A stretch of DNA of 26,435 bases from Christiangramia sp. (GCA_024635735.1 JAGXII010000119.1:1-26435); one strand, 5' to 3'. Counted from the stretch's first letter, positions 16,446 to 26,049 are shown. A program made the numbers and translations. The notes: generated by a model from the letters alone, not told the origin.

Positions 16446-18131
16446 TTAGTATCCTGGATTTTGTGTTAATACACCTCCAGAAAGATCTATTGCCGTAGTA
16501 GGGATAGGCATGCGTACCATGTTCTCTTTAAAAGGAGAAACTTTTGGACCAAAATTTGAAATTGTTTGAGTCTCATTAGTAATGTACTCTTCAATTACAT
16601 TTTTCATGAAGGTTGGCCCCCAACGCGCAAGATCGAAATATCTATGACCTTCCATTGCAAGCTCAAGTCTTCTTTCGAATCTTACAGCTTTTAGCGCAAA
16701 TTCCTGAGTAGGGAATGAGTCATAAGGTTCAATATTATAGTTAGCAGCAGGTGAACCGTCTTCAGCCTGTACATAAGTTGAGTTTTTAGCTCTTACTCTA
16801 ACCTGATTAACATAATCAAGAGCGGTGTCAAGATCACCAAGTTCAGCGGCAGCTTCAGCAGCCATAAGAAGAACTCCGGAGAATCTCATTACATTATAGT
16901 TTACACCAGGACTTTGCTGACCCCAGCCGCCGGTACCCATGTTGATATCTTCACCAGCATAATACACGTTCTTTTTAGGAAGATAAGGTCCTGAAAGATC
17001 GGCAAAACTGTTACGAACCCATTCTTTACCTGGATTCACTCCATAACCGTTATATTCTATACCTCGTCTACCAACAGTGTAGTCTAAACGTGGATCAAGT
17101 GGGCCGGTCTCAGGAGTAAAAGGCTCATCGCTTTCTACACCATAGTCGTTTGCAACGTCGGTATCACTATAATTGTCTAATAAAGGCAATCCGTTTGAAT
17201 CGGTCTTATAGGCATTCACTAAATCCTGTGTAGGCACATAGAATCCACAACACCATCCAAGGGCATTTGGAAAGTTCAACGTACTTCCAATATTTCCGTT
17301 ATAAGAAAGTCCATCGTCCGCAACAAACTGGATTGCAAAAACAGATTCTTTGCTATTTTCTCCTCCCGCTCTAAAATTGGCAACAAACTCATCATTTAAT
17401 CCATAAGGACCGTTTTGAATTACATCCTGAAGCAAATCAAATGCATCCTGCCATTTTTCCTGAAATAAGTATGTCTTAGCTAAAAAGGCTTTAGCAGTCC
17501 ATGAAGTTGGCCTACCCGGCTCTGACTGGGTATCCGGTAAATTTTCCATGGCAAACTTTTGATCAGCCTCAATTTGGGCCCAAATTGACCCTGGATTAGG
17601 TTGATTATATTCACTGTTTACGTAATTTTCAGCTGAAATAAATGTTGGATTACCAAATATCTTTTGTAATTCAAAGTTTAAGTATCCTCTTATAAATTTA
17701 GCTTCAGCTAATTTTTGAGTAAAATCTCCCTCTTCTATTCCTTCAATAACTGATATTACCGCGTTAGCACGATTCACACCACCATATAAGGCTTCCCATC
17801 TCCCTAAAACATAAGGGTTTGCAGGGGTGAAAGAATAAGTTTCAAGATTATACAAATCGGCCTGATCCCCATCGGTACTACCTTTATGAGCATCGTCTGA
17901 CATTACATCAAACCACCAGTTATCCGGACTAACCGCAAAACCATTTCCGCCGTTATTATTTACTACTCCATCCAGAGCCGAATAGGCTCCCGTGAGTAAA
18001 AGATCAACTCCCTGAGCATTTTGCAGGGCCTGGTCACTTAAGGCTCCTACTGCCGGAGTAGTGGTAAAATCCTCATTACAAGCTATAACAGCTAAAATAG
18101 GGAGGATATAATAAATTATTTTCTTTCTCAT
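16446..18131 (-). CDS. susD: SusD/RagB-type outer-membrane nutrient-binding lipoprotein
   Basis: A 561-residue SusD homologue, the surface lid protein that binds glycan and closes over SusC. The signal peptide ends in a lipobox (AVIAC, C18). The N-terminal helical SusD-like region includes LLTGAYSALDG, and the C-terminal RagB/SusD signature ELAMEGHRYFDLARWG is complete. The C-terminus, LTQNPGY, is typical of the family. The gene begins only 5 bp after susC ends, so the two are translationally close and co-transcribed. The bound ligand cannot be told from sequence; the neighbouring genes suggest an amino-sugar-containing oligosaccharide. Confidence 0.95.
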   Translation of the reverse strand: MRKKIIYYILPILAVIACNEDFTTTPAVGALSDQALQNAQGVDLLLTGAYSALDGVVNNNGGNGFAVSPDNWWFDVMSDDAHKGSTDGDQADLYNLETYSFTPANPYVLGRWEALYGGVNRANAVISVIEGIEEGDFTQKLAEAKFIRGYLNFELQKIFGNPTFISAENYVNSEYNQPNPGSIWAQIEADQKFAMENLPDTQSEPGRPTSWTAKAFLAKTYLFQEKWQDAFDLLQDVIQNGPYGLNDEFVANFRAGGENSKESVFAIQFVADDGLSYNGNIGSTLNFPNALGWCCGFYVPTQDLVNAYKTDSNGLPLLDNYSDTDVANDYGVESDEPFTPETGPLDPRLDYTVGRRGIEYNGYGVNPGKEWVRNSFADLSGPYLPKKNVYYAGEDINMGTGGWGQQSPGVNYNVMRFSGVLLMAAEAAAELGDLDTALDYVNQVRVRAKNSTYVQAEDGSPAANYNIEPYDSFPTQEFALKAVRFERRLELAMEGHRYFDLARWGPTFMKNVIEEYITNETQTISNFGPKVSPFKENMVRMPIPTTAIDLSGGVLTQNPGY

Positions 18132-18136
18132 GGTTA

Positions 18137-21100
18137 CTAAAGTTTAATATTAACACCTAATGTATATAATTGTGAGACCGGATAAACCGTCAAAAGCCCT
18201 CCGCCTGCAACATTTCCATCTACACCTAAAGTAAGGCTATCAAAAGATCCAATTTCAGGATCCAGACCATTATAATCTGTAATAGTGAACAGGTTAGTTC
18301 CCTGAACATAGATGCGTAAATCCTTCACTTTTAATTTTTCTACAATGTTATCGGCGAAGTTGTAACCTATCTGAAGGTTTTTCAATCTCATATAAGAACC
18401 GTCTTCTACAAAATACGAATTAGGATTCGTTTCATTATTCCTAATGGTAGCACTAAGAGCTGGCAAAGTCGCATTAGGATTATCAGGAGTAAATGAGTCT
18501 AAGACTCTCGCACTTCTGTTAGCGTCAAAGAATAAAGGAAAATCAGTAAATACCTTTTGATAGTTGTAAACATCATTACCCTGTGAACCAGAGAAAAATG
18601 CAGACAAGTCAAATCCTTTATATGCGGCAGTTAAATTTAAACCGTAAGTAAAATCAGGATGAGGAGAACCAATATCAGTTCTATCATCATCATTGATCAC
18701 ACCGTCATTATTGATGTCGGCATATTGAAAACGACCTACACCATCGGCTGGAGTCGCAAAACCCTGATCCGGGGCTGAAGAAACTTCCGATTCAGAAGCA
18801 AAAATACCAATAACTTTTCTTCCGTAGAAATAAGATAGTGGCTTACCTACTGATGTTCTCGTAATAGGTCCCCCTCTAAATCCGGTGTTTCCGGTTTGGA
18901 AATCACTAATAAGATCGGTTACCTCATTCTTGTAATGAGAAAGATTCAGGTTAATTCCATAAGTGAAATCAGAAGCAGCTGAACTTTGATATCCAACACT
19001 AAAATCTACACCCGTATTTTTAATAGAACCAAGGTTTACTAGTGGTGCCTGAGCATCAATAGCCGTAGTACTAATTAAACTGTTATCTCTGGTAATAAGA
19101 TCTTCTGTTGTAATTTCATAGAATTCAATACTAGTCTCCAATCTATCGTCAAACATACCAAGGTTCAATCCAATATTCTTAGTAACACTGGTTTCCCATC
19201 TAAGATTTGGGTTTCCTACCTGAGCCAGGATAGCACCTGTTGTTGGAGTACCACTACCGTTAAATGCGTAATTTGCATATTGATTATTCAAATTTGAGAT
19301 ATTAATGGTAGGGTTATCTGCTGGTAAAGTTTGATTACCTAATTCTCCCCAGGAGGCCTTTAATTTTAATCTGTTTACAGCTCCACCATCAGGGAAAAAG
19401 CCTTCATCACTAATCACCCATCCAGCACTAAAGGATTGAAAGACGTCACTTTTATTATCACCCTGGAATCTTGAAGATTTATCGCTTCTTACAGTGGCTG
19501 TTAAATAATACTTGCCCATATAATTATAGTTGGCAGTACCGAACAGAGAATACAGGGTTGAAGTACCATCATAAGCATAGTTAATTATAGGTGCTCCGGC
19601 TCCATTACTTAGAAGGTAGAAATCAGGGTTTTCAAATAAATAGTCGTTACGGCTGATCCCTTTTCCTTTTCCACGTTGTGAGAGTGATTCAATACCTGCT
19701 ACAGCACTAATGGTATGATCACCAAAATTATTGTTATAACTTACTGTGTTTGTCCACACCCACTGATAATTATTGGAATCCTGTTCTGTAAGAGTATTTG
19801 TAGAACGAGCTTCTGAGTGCTCAGGGTTTACAGGAAGAAAAAATCTTCCATCATATGCCTGAACATCTGCACCAAGAGATGTTTTTATATTAAAATGTTC
19901 TAAAACTTCAAGTGAAGCATACACATCTCCAAATAAACGAAGCGACTTGTTGTAATTATCGGAAGCTCTCATAAGGTTAGCCACCGGGTTGGTTGGGTTA
20001 CTTAAACCAGCAGCAGCGGTATAAGTTCCTGTGAAATTACCATTATCATCTCTCACAGGCAATAAAGGCGAATTTCTTAGAGCGTTGTTCACCTCGTTAC
20101 CTGAACGTGTATTACTGAAAGAGATATTAAGATGCTCACCTACCTTTAACTTATCTCCAATTTTAAATTCAGAGTTTAATCTGGTAGTCGCTCTCTCATA
20201 GCCGGTTTCCAATTGAATACCTTCTCTTTTCAAGTAGTTAACAGATAAAAGGTATTTACCGTAATCATTCCCATTCTGCATACTAAGAGAAGTATTATAA
20301 GTCAGGGCATTACGAAATATTTCATCTAACCAATTGGCTCCTCCTTCAGGAACAGTAACATCAACGGGCACTCCCTGAATCATATCTGGTACTACAGGAT
20401 TCGCTCCCTCACCATACTGAGGATGGGTAACCGTAGCGCCGTCATTTCGAAGACTCTGAAATATCATTTCCCCGTGTTGTTGAGGATTTAACAAATCTGG
20501 TAAATTCGCAGCTTTTGAAAACCCTACATATGAATCTACCGAAATAGAAGGCCCGGTCATACTATAACCACCACCCTTAGTGGTGATAATTACTACCCCA
20601 TTGGATGCTCTAGCTCCATAAATAGCGGCAGCACCATCTTTAAGAACGTTCATTTGCTCAATGTCGTTCGAATTTATACTGTTTAATATAGAAGGATCAT
20701 CCGTTTGAACCCCGTCAATAATATAAAGAGGGTTGTTATTGTTACTGGTTCCGAATCCACGAATTCTCACAATAGGAGACCCGCCTGGAGAACCATCATT
20801 CTGTACAGTTACCCCTGTAACCCTTCCCTGAAGAGCTTCAGCAGCGTTTACGATCGGAGTTTTTGTAGCTTCAGAAACGTCTACTGATGATACAGAACCT
20901 GTAATGTCACCACGTGTTTGTTGGGTATACCCAGTTACTACAATTTCGTCTAATTGACTGGCATCTTCCTGCAATGTTATATCTATCACATCCTGGTTAC
21001 CAACAACAATTTCCTGAGTTTTGTAACCTACATAACTATAAACAACTGTTTGACCAGATGAAGCTTCCAGATTATAATTTCCATCAAAATCTGTTTGTGT

Positions 21101-21334
21101 TCCAGTAGAAGTTCCTTTAATAAAGACATTAACTCCTGGTAGTGGCACACCATTTTGATCGGTGACCTGCCCCCCAATTGTTTTTTGAGTGTAAGTTTCT
21201 CCTGCATTAGCAGCGAAAGCAGATGGACCGCCCCCTACCAAGCAAAACAAAAAAATCATACAAAAATATAAGAGTATATTTTTGCCATAACCCGGAGAGA
21301 AATCCACACGAGTAGTAGTAATTTTTACGTTCAT
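18137..21334 (-). CDS. susC: SusC/RagA-type TonB-dependent outer-membrane transporter
   Basis: A 1065-residue TonB-dependent importer. The N-terminus is about 20 residues longer than usual before the hydrophobic core (ILLYFCMIFLFCLVGG), with likely cleavage after AFA near residue 42; the internal Met at about 26 is a less likely start. A carboxypeptidase-regulatory-like domain follows (about 53-135: GQVTDQNGVPLPGVNVFIKG). Next come the DEIVVTGY motif and a plug domain (GRVTGVTVQNDGSPGG, IRGFGTSNNNNPLYIIDGV, LKDGAAAIYGARASNGVV). The rest is the 22-strand barrel, ending in LYTLGVNIKL. It lacks an STN signalling domain, and no ECF sigma/anti-sigma or hybrid two-component gene lies nearby, so regulation by the local ROK protein is the simplest idea. 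Confidence 0.96.
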   Translation of the reverse strand: MNVKITTTRVDFSPGYGKNILLYFCMIFLFCLVGGGPSAFAANAGETYTQKTIGGQVTDQNGVPLPGVNVFIKGTSTGTQTDFDGNYNLEASSGQTVVYSYVGYKTQEIVVGNQDVIDITLQEDASQLDEIVVTGYTQQTRGDITGSVSSVDVSEATKTPIVNAAEALQGRVTGVTVQNDGSPGGSPIVRIRGFGTSNNNNPLYIIDGVQTDDPSILNSINSNDIEQMNVLKDGAAAIYGARASNGVVIITTKGGGYSMTGPSISVDSYVGFSKAANLPDLLNPQQHGEMIFQSLRNDGATVTHPQYGEGANPVVPDMIQGVPVDVTVPEGGANWLDEIFRNALTYNTSLSMQNGNDYGKYLLSVNYLKREGIQLETGYERATTRLNSEFKIGDKLKVGEHLNISFSNTRSGNEVNNALRNSPLLPVRDDNGNFTGTYTAAAGLSNPTNPVANLMRASDNYNKSLRLFGDVYASLEVLEHFNIKTSLGADVQAYDGRFFLPVNPEHSEARSTNTLTEQDSNNYQWVWTNTVSYNNNFGDHTISAVAGIESLSQRGKGKGISRNDYLFENPDFYLLSNGAGAPIINYAYDGTSTLYSLFGTANYNYMGKYYLTATVRSDKSSRFQGDNKSDVFQSFSAGWVISDEGFFPDGGAVNRLKLKASWGELGNQTLPADNPTINISNLNNQYANYAFNGSGTPTTGAILAQVGNPNLRWETSVTKNIGLNLGMFDDRLETSIEFYEITTEDLITRDNSLISTTAIDAQAPLVNLGSIKNTGVDFSVGYQSSAASDFTYGINLNLSHYKNEVTDLISDFQTGNTGFRGGPITRTSVGKPLSYFYGRKVIGIFASESEVSSAPDQGFATPADGVGRFQYADINNDGVINDDDRTDIGSPHPDFTYGLNLTAAYKGFDLSAFFSGSQGNDVYNYQKVFTDFPLFFDANRSARVLDSFTPDNPNATLPALSATIRNNETNPNSYFVEDGSYMRLKNLQIGYNFADNIVEKLKVKDLRIYVQGTNLFTITDYNGLDPEIGSFDSLTLGVDGNVAGGGLLTVYPVSQLYTLGVNIKL

Positions 21335-21361
21335 AATTTAGTTAATTTAGTTAATTTAGTT
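21335..21361 (-). repeat. Three 9-bp tandem repeats abutting the susC start codon
   Basis: Three exact copies of AATTTAGTT (plus strand; AACTAAATT on the coding strand) occupy 21335-21343, 21344-21352 and 21353-21361, ending directly at the susC ATG. They occupy the whole place where a ribosome-binding region would lie. Change in copy number would alter leader length and possibly susC expression. Confidence 0.85.
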
Positions 21362-21392
21362 AGAAAATAAATATATAAATAAATCTTACAAA
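21362..21392 (-). promoter_or_regulatory. Weak candidate susC promoter
   Basis: On the minus strand TTTG (21389-21392) is followed after 19 nt by TATTTTCT (21362-21369), matching only four of six conserved positions of the Bacteroidota -7 element TAnnTTTG. It would place the transcription start inside the tandem repeats. No better match was seen between 21362 and 21496. Confidence 0.2.
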
Positions 21393-21496
21393 ATCCTTAA
21401 TATATAAAGGAAAATGAAAATTTTTTAGTTTCCCACTTTTAATAACGAAAAAATGTGGTCAATTTTTTGAATTATTCTTATTTTTTATTTTACTAT

Positions 21497-22630
21497 TTAC
21501 ACCTTAATGTAAATTGATTTTTTATCCATCCAAAGTCCAATTAGCCAAAGCACCAGCATATAACATATTGCAAACAAGAGAGATGCATTTAACGGACTAA
21601 AGCCCGAAAGAAAAATATTTTGATAAATTATGGTCTTTAAACTAGAGCCATCTACCTGAATAAGACTCACGGTCTCTATTATAACTCCGGAAAGAATATA
21701 TATAAATAATGGGTTTCTCCCGAAAACCTCAAAAAAATAGGCTCCTTTTTTAAATTTCAAAATTTCGGTGATAAAAATGAGAACCGCCAAAATAATCAGA
21801 TCCCATGCAATGGTATAAAGTACATAAGAACTTGTCCAGATAGGTTTATTAATAGGAAACGAAATATCCCAAACCTGAGCGACTCCAATTAAAATTAATC
21901 CCGCAACCGCCAGTTTCCATACAGTTGAAATGTTATTCCCTGACTTTTGAATAAAAATCCCGGCAACATAACCACCTATAACATTCACTATAGCTGGTAT
22001 ATCACTTAATAAACCTTCAGGATCAAAAGGAATCCCATATCCGTGGTACAAATTTTCGGGTGAAAAAAATAATAAATCAAACTTCAAGGCTGCATTTCCC
22101 TCCAGGGTATATGGATCGCCAGGATCTCCAAAATAATACATTAAGCCCCAATATAACAACAATAGCAAAACTCCGGTTCCTAATAAATATTTCATTTTAA
22201 AATACCCGATGAATAAACCGGCGACCATGTAGCATAAAGCTATACGCTGCAACACTCCCATGATCCTGATTTCACTGAAATTTATTAAATGCCAGCCCTG
22301 GGCATCCTGGTATACAAAAGGAAAACTATTTAGAAAGAGGCCAATTAGAAAAATTAGAAGAGTTCTTTTGAAAAGTTTCTTTAGAAATACTGCATCCCCT
22401 TTAGATTCATATTTCCTAAGACTGAAACTCATCGCATTCCCGATTACAAATAGAAAAGTCGGGAAAACGAGATCGGTAATCGTGAAACCGTGCCAGGCCG
22501 AATGCTCAAAGGGAGCATATATAGTATCCCAACTCCCGGGAGTATTTACTATAATCATTAAAGCTATAGTCAAACCTCGCAGAATATCGAGAGCTAAATA
22601 CCTCTCTTTAATACCTTCTATTTTACTCAT
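21497..22630 (-). CDS. nagX: NagX/HGSNAT-like multipass acyltransferase-family membrane protein
   Basis: A 377-residue inner-membrane protein with about ten hydrophobic segments. It belongs to the family (COG4299, DUF5009/DUF1624-like) that includes heparan-alpha-glucosaminide N-acetyltransferase and proteobacterial NagX. The conserved start RYLALDILRGLTIALMI (D15, R18) and FEHSAWHGFTITDLVFP (H43, W46, D51) are present; H43 lies where the acetyl-carrying histidine of HGSNAT is expected. NagX is tied to GlcNAc use in Xanthomonas and Shewanella, possibly in uptake or in acyl transfer across the inner membrane. Here it is divergent from the ROK regulator gene (202-bp gap) and 162 bp upstream of susC on the same strand. 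The gene symbol is by homology and context; the biochemical role is unproven. Confidence 0.8.
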   Translation of the reverse strand: MSKIEGIKERYLALDILRGLTIALMIIVNTPGSWDTIYAPFEHSAWHGFTITDLVFPTFLFVIGNAMSFSLRKYESKGDAVFLKKLFKRTLLIFLIGLFLNSFPFVYQDAQGWHLINFSEIRIMGVLQRIALCYMVAGLFIGYFKMKYLLGTGVLLLLLYWGLMYYFGDPGDPYTLEGNAALKFDLLFFSPENLYHGYGIPFDPEGLLSDIPAIVNVIGGYVAGIFIQKSGNNISTVWKLAVAGLILIGVAQVWDISFPINKPIWTSSYVLYTIAWDLIILAVLIFITEILKFKKGAYFFEVFGRNPLFIYILSGVIIETVSLIQVDGSSLKTIIYQNIFLSGFSPLNASLLFAICYMLVLWLIGLWMDKKSIYIKV

Positions 22631-22733
22631 TTATTAACACTTATTTTACAAATAAACAAATTTTAATTATAAAAAGCATACTTCTAAATATTTTTTTTTA
22701 TAAATTCATTCTTTATTAAATTTTTTTAGGAAG

Positions 22734-22764
22734 TTTACTGTGAAAATATATTTAACTAATTTTG
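22734..22764 (+). promoter_or_regulatory. Bacteroidota-type promoter of the ROK-NagB/LmbE operon
   Basis: TAATTTTG (22757-22764) is a full match to the -7 element TAnnTTTG. TTTA (22734-22737), 19 nt upstream, is close to the -33 TTTG. This predicts a transcription start near 22770 and a leader of about 60 nt before the ROK ATG at 22833. The surrounding AT-rich 202-bp divergent gap (22631-22832) should also hold the NagX promoter and ROK operators, but I could not identify these. Confidence 0.6.
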
Positions 22765-22832
22765 CTTAGGACTTTTCACTTAAAAATTAACTTATAATGC
22801 AAAGTACCCCATAAACGAGAAAAAACAGCAAA

Positions 22833-24098
22833 ATGATAAAGGAATTACAAGACTTTCTAATTACACCTGATGCTCTCCAACAGCTTAGCAACGTTGAGAA
22901 AAAGAAGCATTTTCAAAAAATAAGAATTATAAGACACTTATATTTAAACGGTCCTAATACAAATGCTGAGATATGCAATACCTTTAATTTTAGCTTACCT
23001 ACTTCTATGAGTTTAATAAACCAACTCACAAAAGAAGGGGTAATCATAAAAAAGGGTCGCGGCGAATCGGTAGGTGGAAGAAAACCGGATTTATTCACAT
23101 TAAAACCGGGTAGATTTTACGTATTAAGCATACATATTGACCGCTTCAATATAACCCTGGCAATTGTAGACAACACAAACTCAACAATTATTGAAGACAA
23201 TATTCCTTCCAGAATTTCTTCGGAAGAAGACATTGTAGAGTCTCTCTTTACATATGCCAGCAATTTGCTGGAAAAATCAGAAATCGATGCTGAAAAATTA
23301 TTAGGAATAGGAATAAGTATGCCTGGACTGGTCTCTTCTAAAGAAGGTAAAAACTTCACTTATTTTCTTACTGGTTCCGAATCTGAATCCCTTCAGGCCG
23401 CGCTGAATAATAAATTTAAAAAACCAGTTTATATCCTTAATGACGCAAAGAGTGCATGTCTCGCTGAATTTAGATTTGGACAGGCTAAGAACAAAAAGGA
23501 TGTGCTTGTTATTTCCATGGACTGGGGGATAGGGCTTGGAATAGTAATGGGCGGAAAAATGCATACTGGATCTTCAGGATTTGCAGGAGAATTTGGACAC
23601 ATACCTATGGTAGAGGAAGGCGAGCTCTGTCATTGTGGAAAAAGAGGTTGTCTGGAAACAGTAGCTTCGGGACTTGCCCTTGTAAACAAAGCAAAGAAAG
23701 GCCTGGCCATGGGAGAAACTTCCCTGTTATCGTCGATGACCAACGATCCGTCTGAGCTATCCCCCGAAATAATCATTGAAGCAGCAAATAGAGGTGATCA
23801 ATTCGCTATTAATATTTTATCTGAGATTGGTATAAATCTGGGAAAAGGAATTGCAATACTCATCCAGATATTTAATCCCGAATTAATTATTCTCGAAGGA
23901 AAAATTGCTGAAGCCAAGAAATTCATAACCACTCCAATTCAACAATCCATTAATACCTTTTGCATGATACAGCTAAAGGAGAAGACCAGAATTATCATGT
24001 CTAAACTTGGTAAAAACTCTCATTTATTAGGATCAACAGCAGCAGTAGTAAATAATGTATTTAAAAAACAAATGGAATTGGAGAAAGAAGTCGTTTAA
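22833..24098 (+). CDS. ROK-family transcriptional regulator (NagC/XylR-like)
   Basis: A 421-residue regulator. Residues about 28-85 form a winged helix-turn-helix (IRHLYLNGPNTNAEICNTFN, then STSM-type recognition helix PTSMSLINQLTKEG) ending in the family hallmark GGRKPDLFTL. Residues 95-410 are a ROK sugar-kinase fold with NDAKSACLAEF (D204), GFAGEFGHIP (H256) and the zinc motif CHCGKRGC (C266, C268, C273). The ATP-binding DxGxT loop is degenerate (HIDRFNIT, 101-108), so it should sense a sugar or sugar phosphate but not phosphorylate it. It lies 31 bp upstream of the NagB-LmbE gene and is divergent from the NagX-like gene, so GlcNAc-6-P or GlcN-6-P is a likely effector. It is the only regulator in the window. 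Confidence 0.9.
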   Translation: MIKELQDFLITPDALQQLSNVEKKKHFQKIRIIRHLYLNGPNTNAEICNTFNFSLPTSMSLINQLTKEGVIIKKGRGESVGGRKPDLFTLKPGRFYVLSIHIDRFNITLAIVDNTNSTIIEDNIPSRISSEEDIVESLFTYASNLLEKSEIDAEKLLGIGISMPGLVSSKEGKNFTYFLTGSESESLQAALNNKFKKPVYILNDAKSACLAEFRFGQAKNKKDVLVISMDWGIGLGIVMGGKMHTGSSGFAGEFGHIPMVEEGELCHCGKRGCLETVASGLALVNKAKKGLAMGETSLLSSMTNDPSELSPEIIIEAANRGDQFAINILSEIGINLGKGIAILIQIFNPELIILEGKIAEAKKFITTPIQQSINTFCMIQLKEKTRIIMSKLGKNSHLLGSTAAVVNNVFKKQMELEKEVV

Positions 24099-24129
24099 AC
24101 AAATTTTATAATCAATAGTTAAGCTAATT

Positions 24130-26049
24130 ATGGCAAGATTAAATTTACTGGAGGAAACCCGCTTCGAAAAATTACCCGTTACGGTTTATGAGAATGAAAC
24201 CATAGCATCTGAAAAAGTTGCGCGACACATCGCCGATATTATTAAAAAGAAGCAGGCAGACAATGAAATGGCGGTGTTAGGATTAGCTACTGGAGCAACG
24301 CCCGTAGAAGTCTATGCCAATTTGGTGAGAATGCACAGGGAGGAAGGATTAAGTTTTAAGAACGTTATCACCTTCAACCTGGATGAGTATTACCCCATGC
24401 AACCAGACGCGAAACAGAGCTACGTTACTTTTATGGATGAAAATCTATTCGATCATATAGATATTAAAAAAGAAAACATTCATATCCCTGACGGGACTTT
24501 AGAAAAAGAAGATATTGCCGATTTTTGCCTCAATTACGAAAATAAAATAACCACGGTTGGCGGTCTCGATTTACAAATTCTCGGGATTGGCCGTACAGGT
24601 CACATTGGTTTCAACGAACCGGGATCGGCTCCTAATTCAGGAACCCGGTTGGTTACACTAGACGATCTTACAAGAAGAGATGCCGCCAGGGACTTTGGAG
24701 GTAAAGAAAATGTACCTACCAAGGCCATCACCATGGGGGTAGGCACCATCTTTAAAGCCAGGGAAATTATCCTTATGGCCTGGAGCAAGAAAAAAGCTCC
24801 TATTATAAAGAAAACTGTTGAAGGAGAAACTTCCGGAAAGGTTCCTGCCACTTATTTACAGCTCTCGGAGAATGTGAATTTCGTTCTTGATAAAGCCGCC
24901 GCATCTGAACTTACCAGATTCAATACTCCATGGTTGGTTAAAGACTGCATTTGGGATAAAAAACTCATCAAAAAAGCGGTAATCTGGCTCTCTTCTGAAG
25001 TTTCGAAACCAATTCTAAAGCTTACCGATGAAGATTATAATAATCACGGTATGGCCCAGTTGGTTACTGAAAAAGGTCCTGCCTACGATATAAACATTAA
25101 TGTATTTAACCAGTTACAGCACAGTATTACAGGCTGGCCGGGGGGCAAACCCAATGCCGACGACTCCCAGCGTCCTGAAAGAGCGGAACCTGCTCATAAG
25201 TGTTCCCTCGTTTTCTCTCCGCATCCAGACGATGATGTGATTTCTATGGGAGGAACCTTTATAAGGCTTGTAGACCAGGGACATGATGTTCATGTAGCTT
25301 ATCAAACTTCTGGTAACACAGCGGTATGGGATACTGATGTACTGCGGTATGTGGAATTTGCTATAGATTTTAACAAAAGTATCAATCAGGATACTACCAA
25401 ACTTCAGCAGACGTACGATGAAATGAGAACCTTTTTAAAAGGGAAACAACCTAACGATGTAGACCTGGAAGAAATACGTAATGTAAAAGCATTCATTCGT
25501 AAATCTGAAGCATATGCAGGTGCACGTTATGCTGGCCTGGAGGATAAAAACATACATTTCATGGCTCTTCCATTTTATGAAACCGGAAAGACTGTAAAGA
25601 ACCCGGTAACCGATATAGATGTAAAAATCACAAAGGATCTGCTTCAAAAATTAAAACCTCATCAAATATTTGCGGCTGGAGATTTTGATGATCCGCACGG
25701 CACTCATATAGTATGTTTCAGAATAGTTCTGGAAGCTATGACTCAGCTTAGAGAAACTGAAGAATGGGCAAGAAACTGCTGGCTTTGGATGTACAGAGGT
25801 GCGTGGAATGAATTTGAAACTCACGAAATTGAAATGGCAGTTCCCCTATCTCCAAATGAGGTCCACAAGAAAAGAAATGCTATTTTCCAACACCAGTCTC
25901 AAAAAGACAGACCCGTATTTCCAGGAGATGATGAAAGAGAATTCTGGGTTAGAGCGGAAGAACGAAACCGTGAGACCGCTATCAATTATCATGAATTAGG
26001 TCTTGCCAATTACGAAGCTATGGAAGCTTTTGTAAGATGGAAGTTTTAA
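24130..26049 (+). CDS. nagB: Glucosamine-6-phosphate deaminase (NagB)-LmbE/PIG-L deacetylase fusion
   Basis: A 639-residue cytoplasmic two-domain enzyme. Residues 1-265 are a NagB fold with LGLATGATPVEVYANL (50-65), NLDEYY (D85) and GIGRTGHIGFNEPGS (152-166; H158, E163). At the position of catalytic Asp141 of E. coli NagB this protein has T156. Residues 355-639 are an LmbE/PIG-L zinc deacetylase with PHPDDD (364-369) and DDPHGTH (H523, H526). NagB converts GlcN-6-P to fructose-6-P and ammonia; LmbE proteins remove acetyl from GlcNAc groups. The fusion could therefore do the work of NagA and NagB in one chain, and no nagA lies in the window. Similar long NagB-like proteins occur in other Bacteroidota, but their reaction is not assured. 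It is 31 bp after the ROK gene. Confidence 0.88.
   Translation: MARLNLLEETRFEKLPVTVYENETIASEKVARHIADIIKKKQADNEMAVLGLATGATPVEVYANLVRMHREEGLSFKNVITFNLDEYYPMQPDAKQSYVTFMDENLFDHIDIKKENIHIPDGTLEKEDIADFCLNYENKITTVGGLDLQILGIGRTGHIGFNEPGSAPNSGTRLVTLDDLTRRDAARDFGGKENVPTKAITMGVGTIFKAREIILMAWSKKKAPIIKKTVEGETSGKVPATYLQLSENVNFVLDKAAASELTRFNTPWLVKDCIWDKKLIKKAVIWLSSEVSKPILKLTDEDYNNHGMAQLVTEKGPAYDININVFNQLQHSITGWPGGKPNADDSQRPERAEPAHKCSLVFSPHPDDDVISMGGTFIRLVDQGHDVHVAYQTSGNTAVWDTDVLRYVEFAIDFNKSINQDTTKLQQTYDEMRTFLKGKQPNDVDLEEIRNVKAFIRKSEAYAGARYAGLEDKNIHFMALPFYETGKTVKNPVTDIDVKITKDLLQKLKPHQIFAAGDFDDPHGTHIVCFRIVLEAMTQLRETEEWARNCWLWMYRGAWNEFETHEIEMAVPLSPNEVHKKRNAIFQHQSQKDRPVFPGDDEREFWVRAEERNRETAINYHELGLANYEAMEAFVRWKF

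Noticed and set aside
21335..21361. CRISPR-like array
   Set aside because: Only three contiguous 9-bp units without spacers and no cas genes.
21433..21458. Terminator between the NagX-like gene and susC
   Set aside because: The bulged CCAC/GTGG stem has no T tract on the minus strand; the T-rich side lies on the plus strand where no gene needs ending.
22833..24098. GlcNAc or glucose kinase (NagK/Glk)
   Set aside because: It has an N-terminal winged helix and its ATP-binding DxGxT loop is lost, so it is a regulator.
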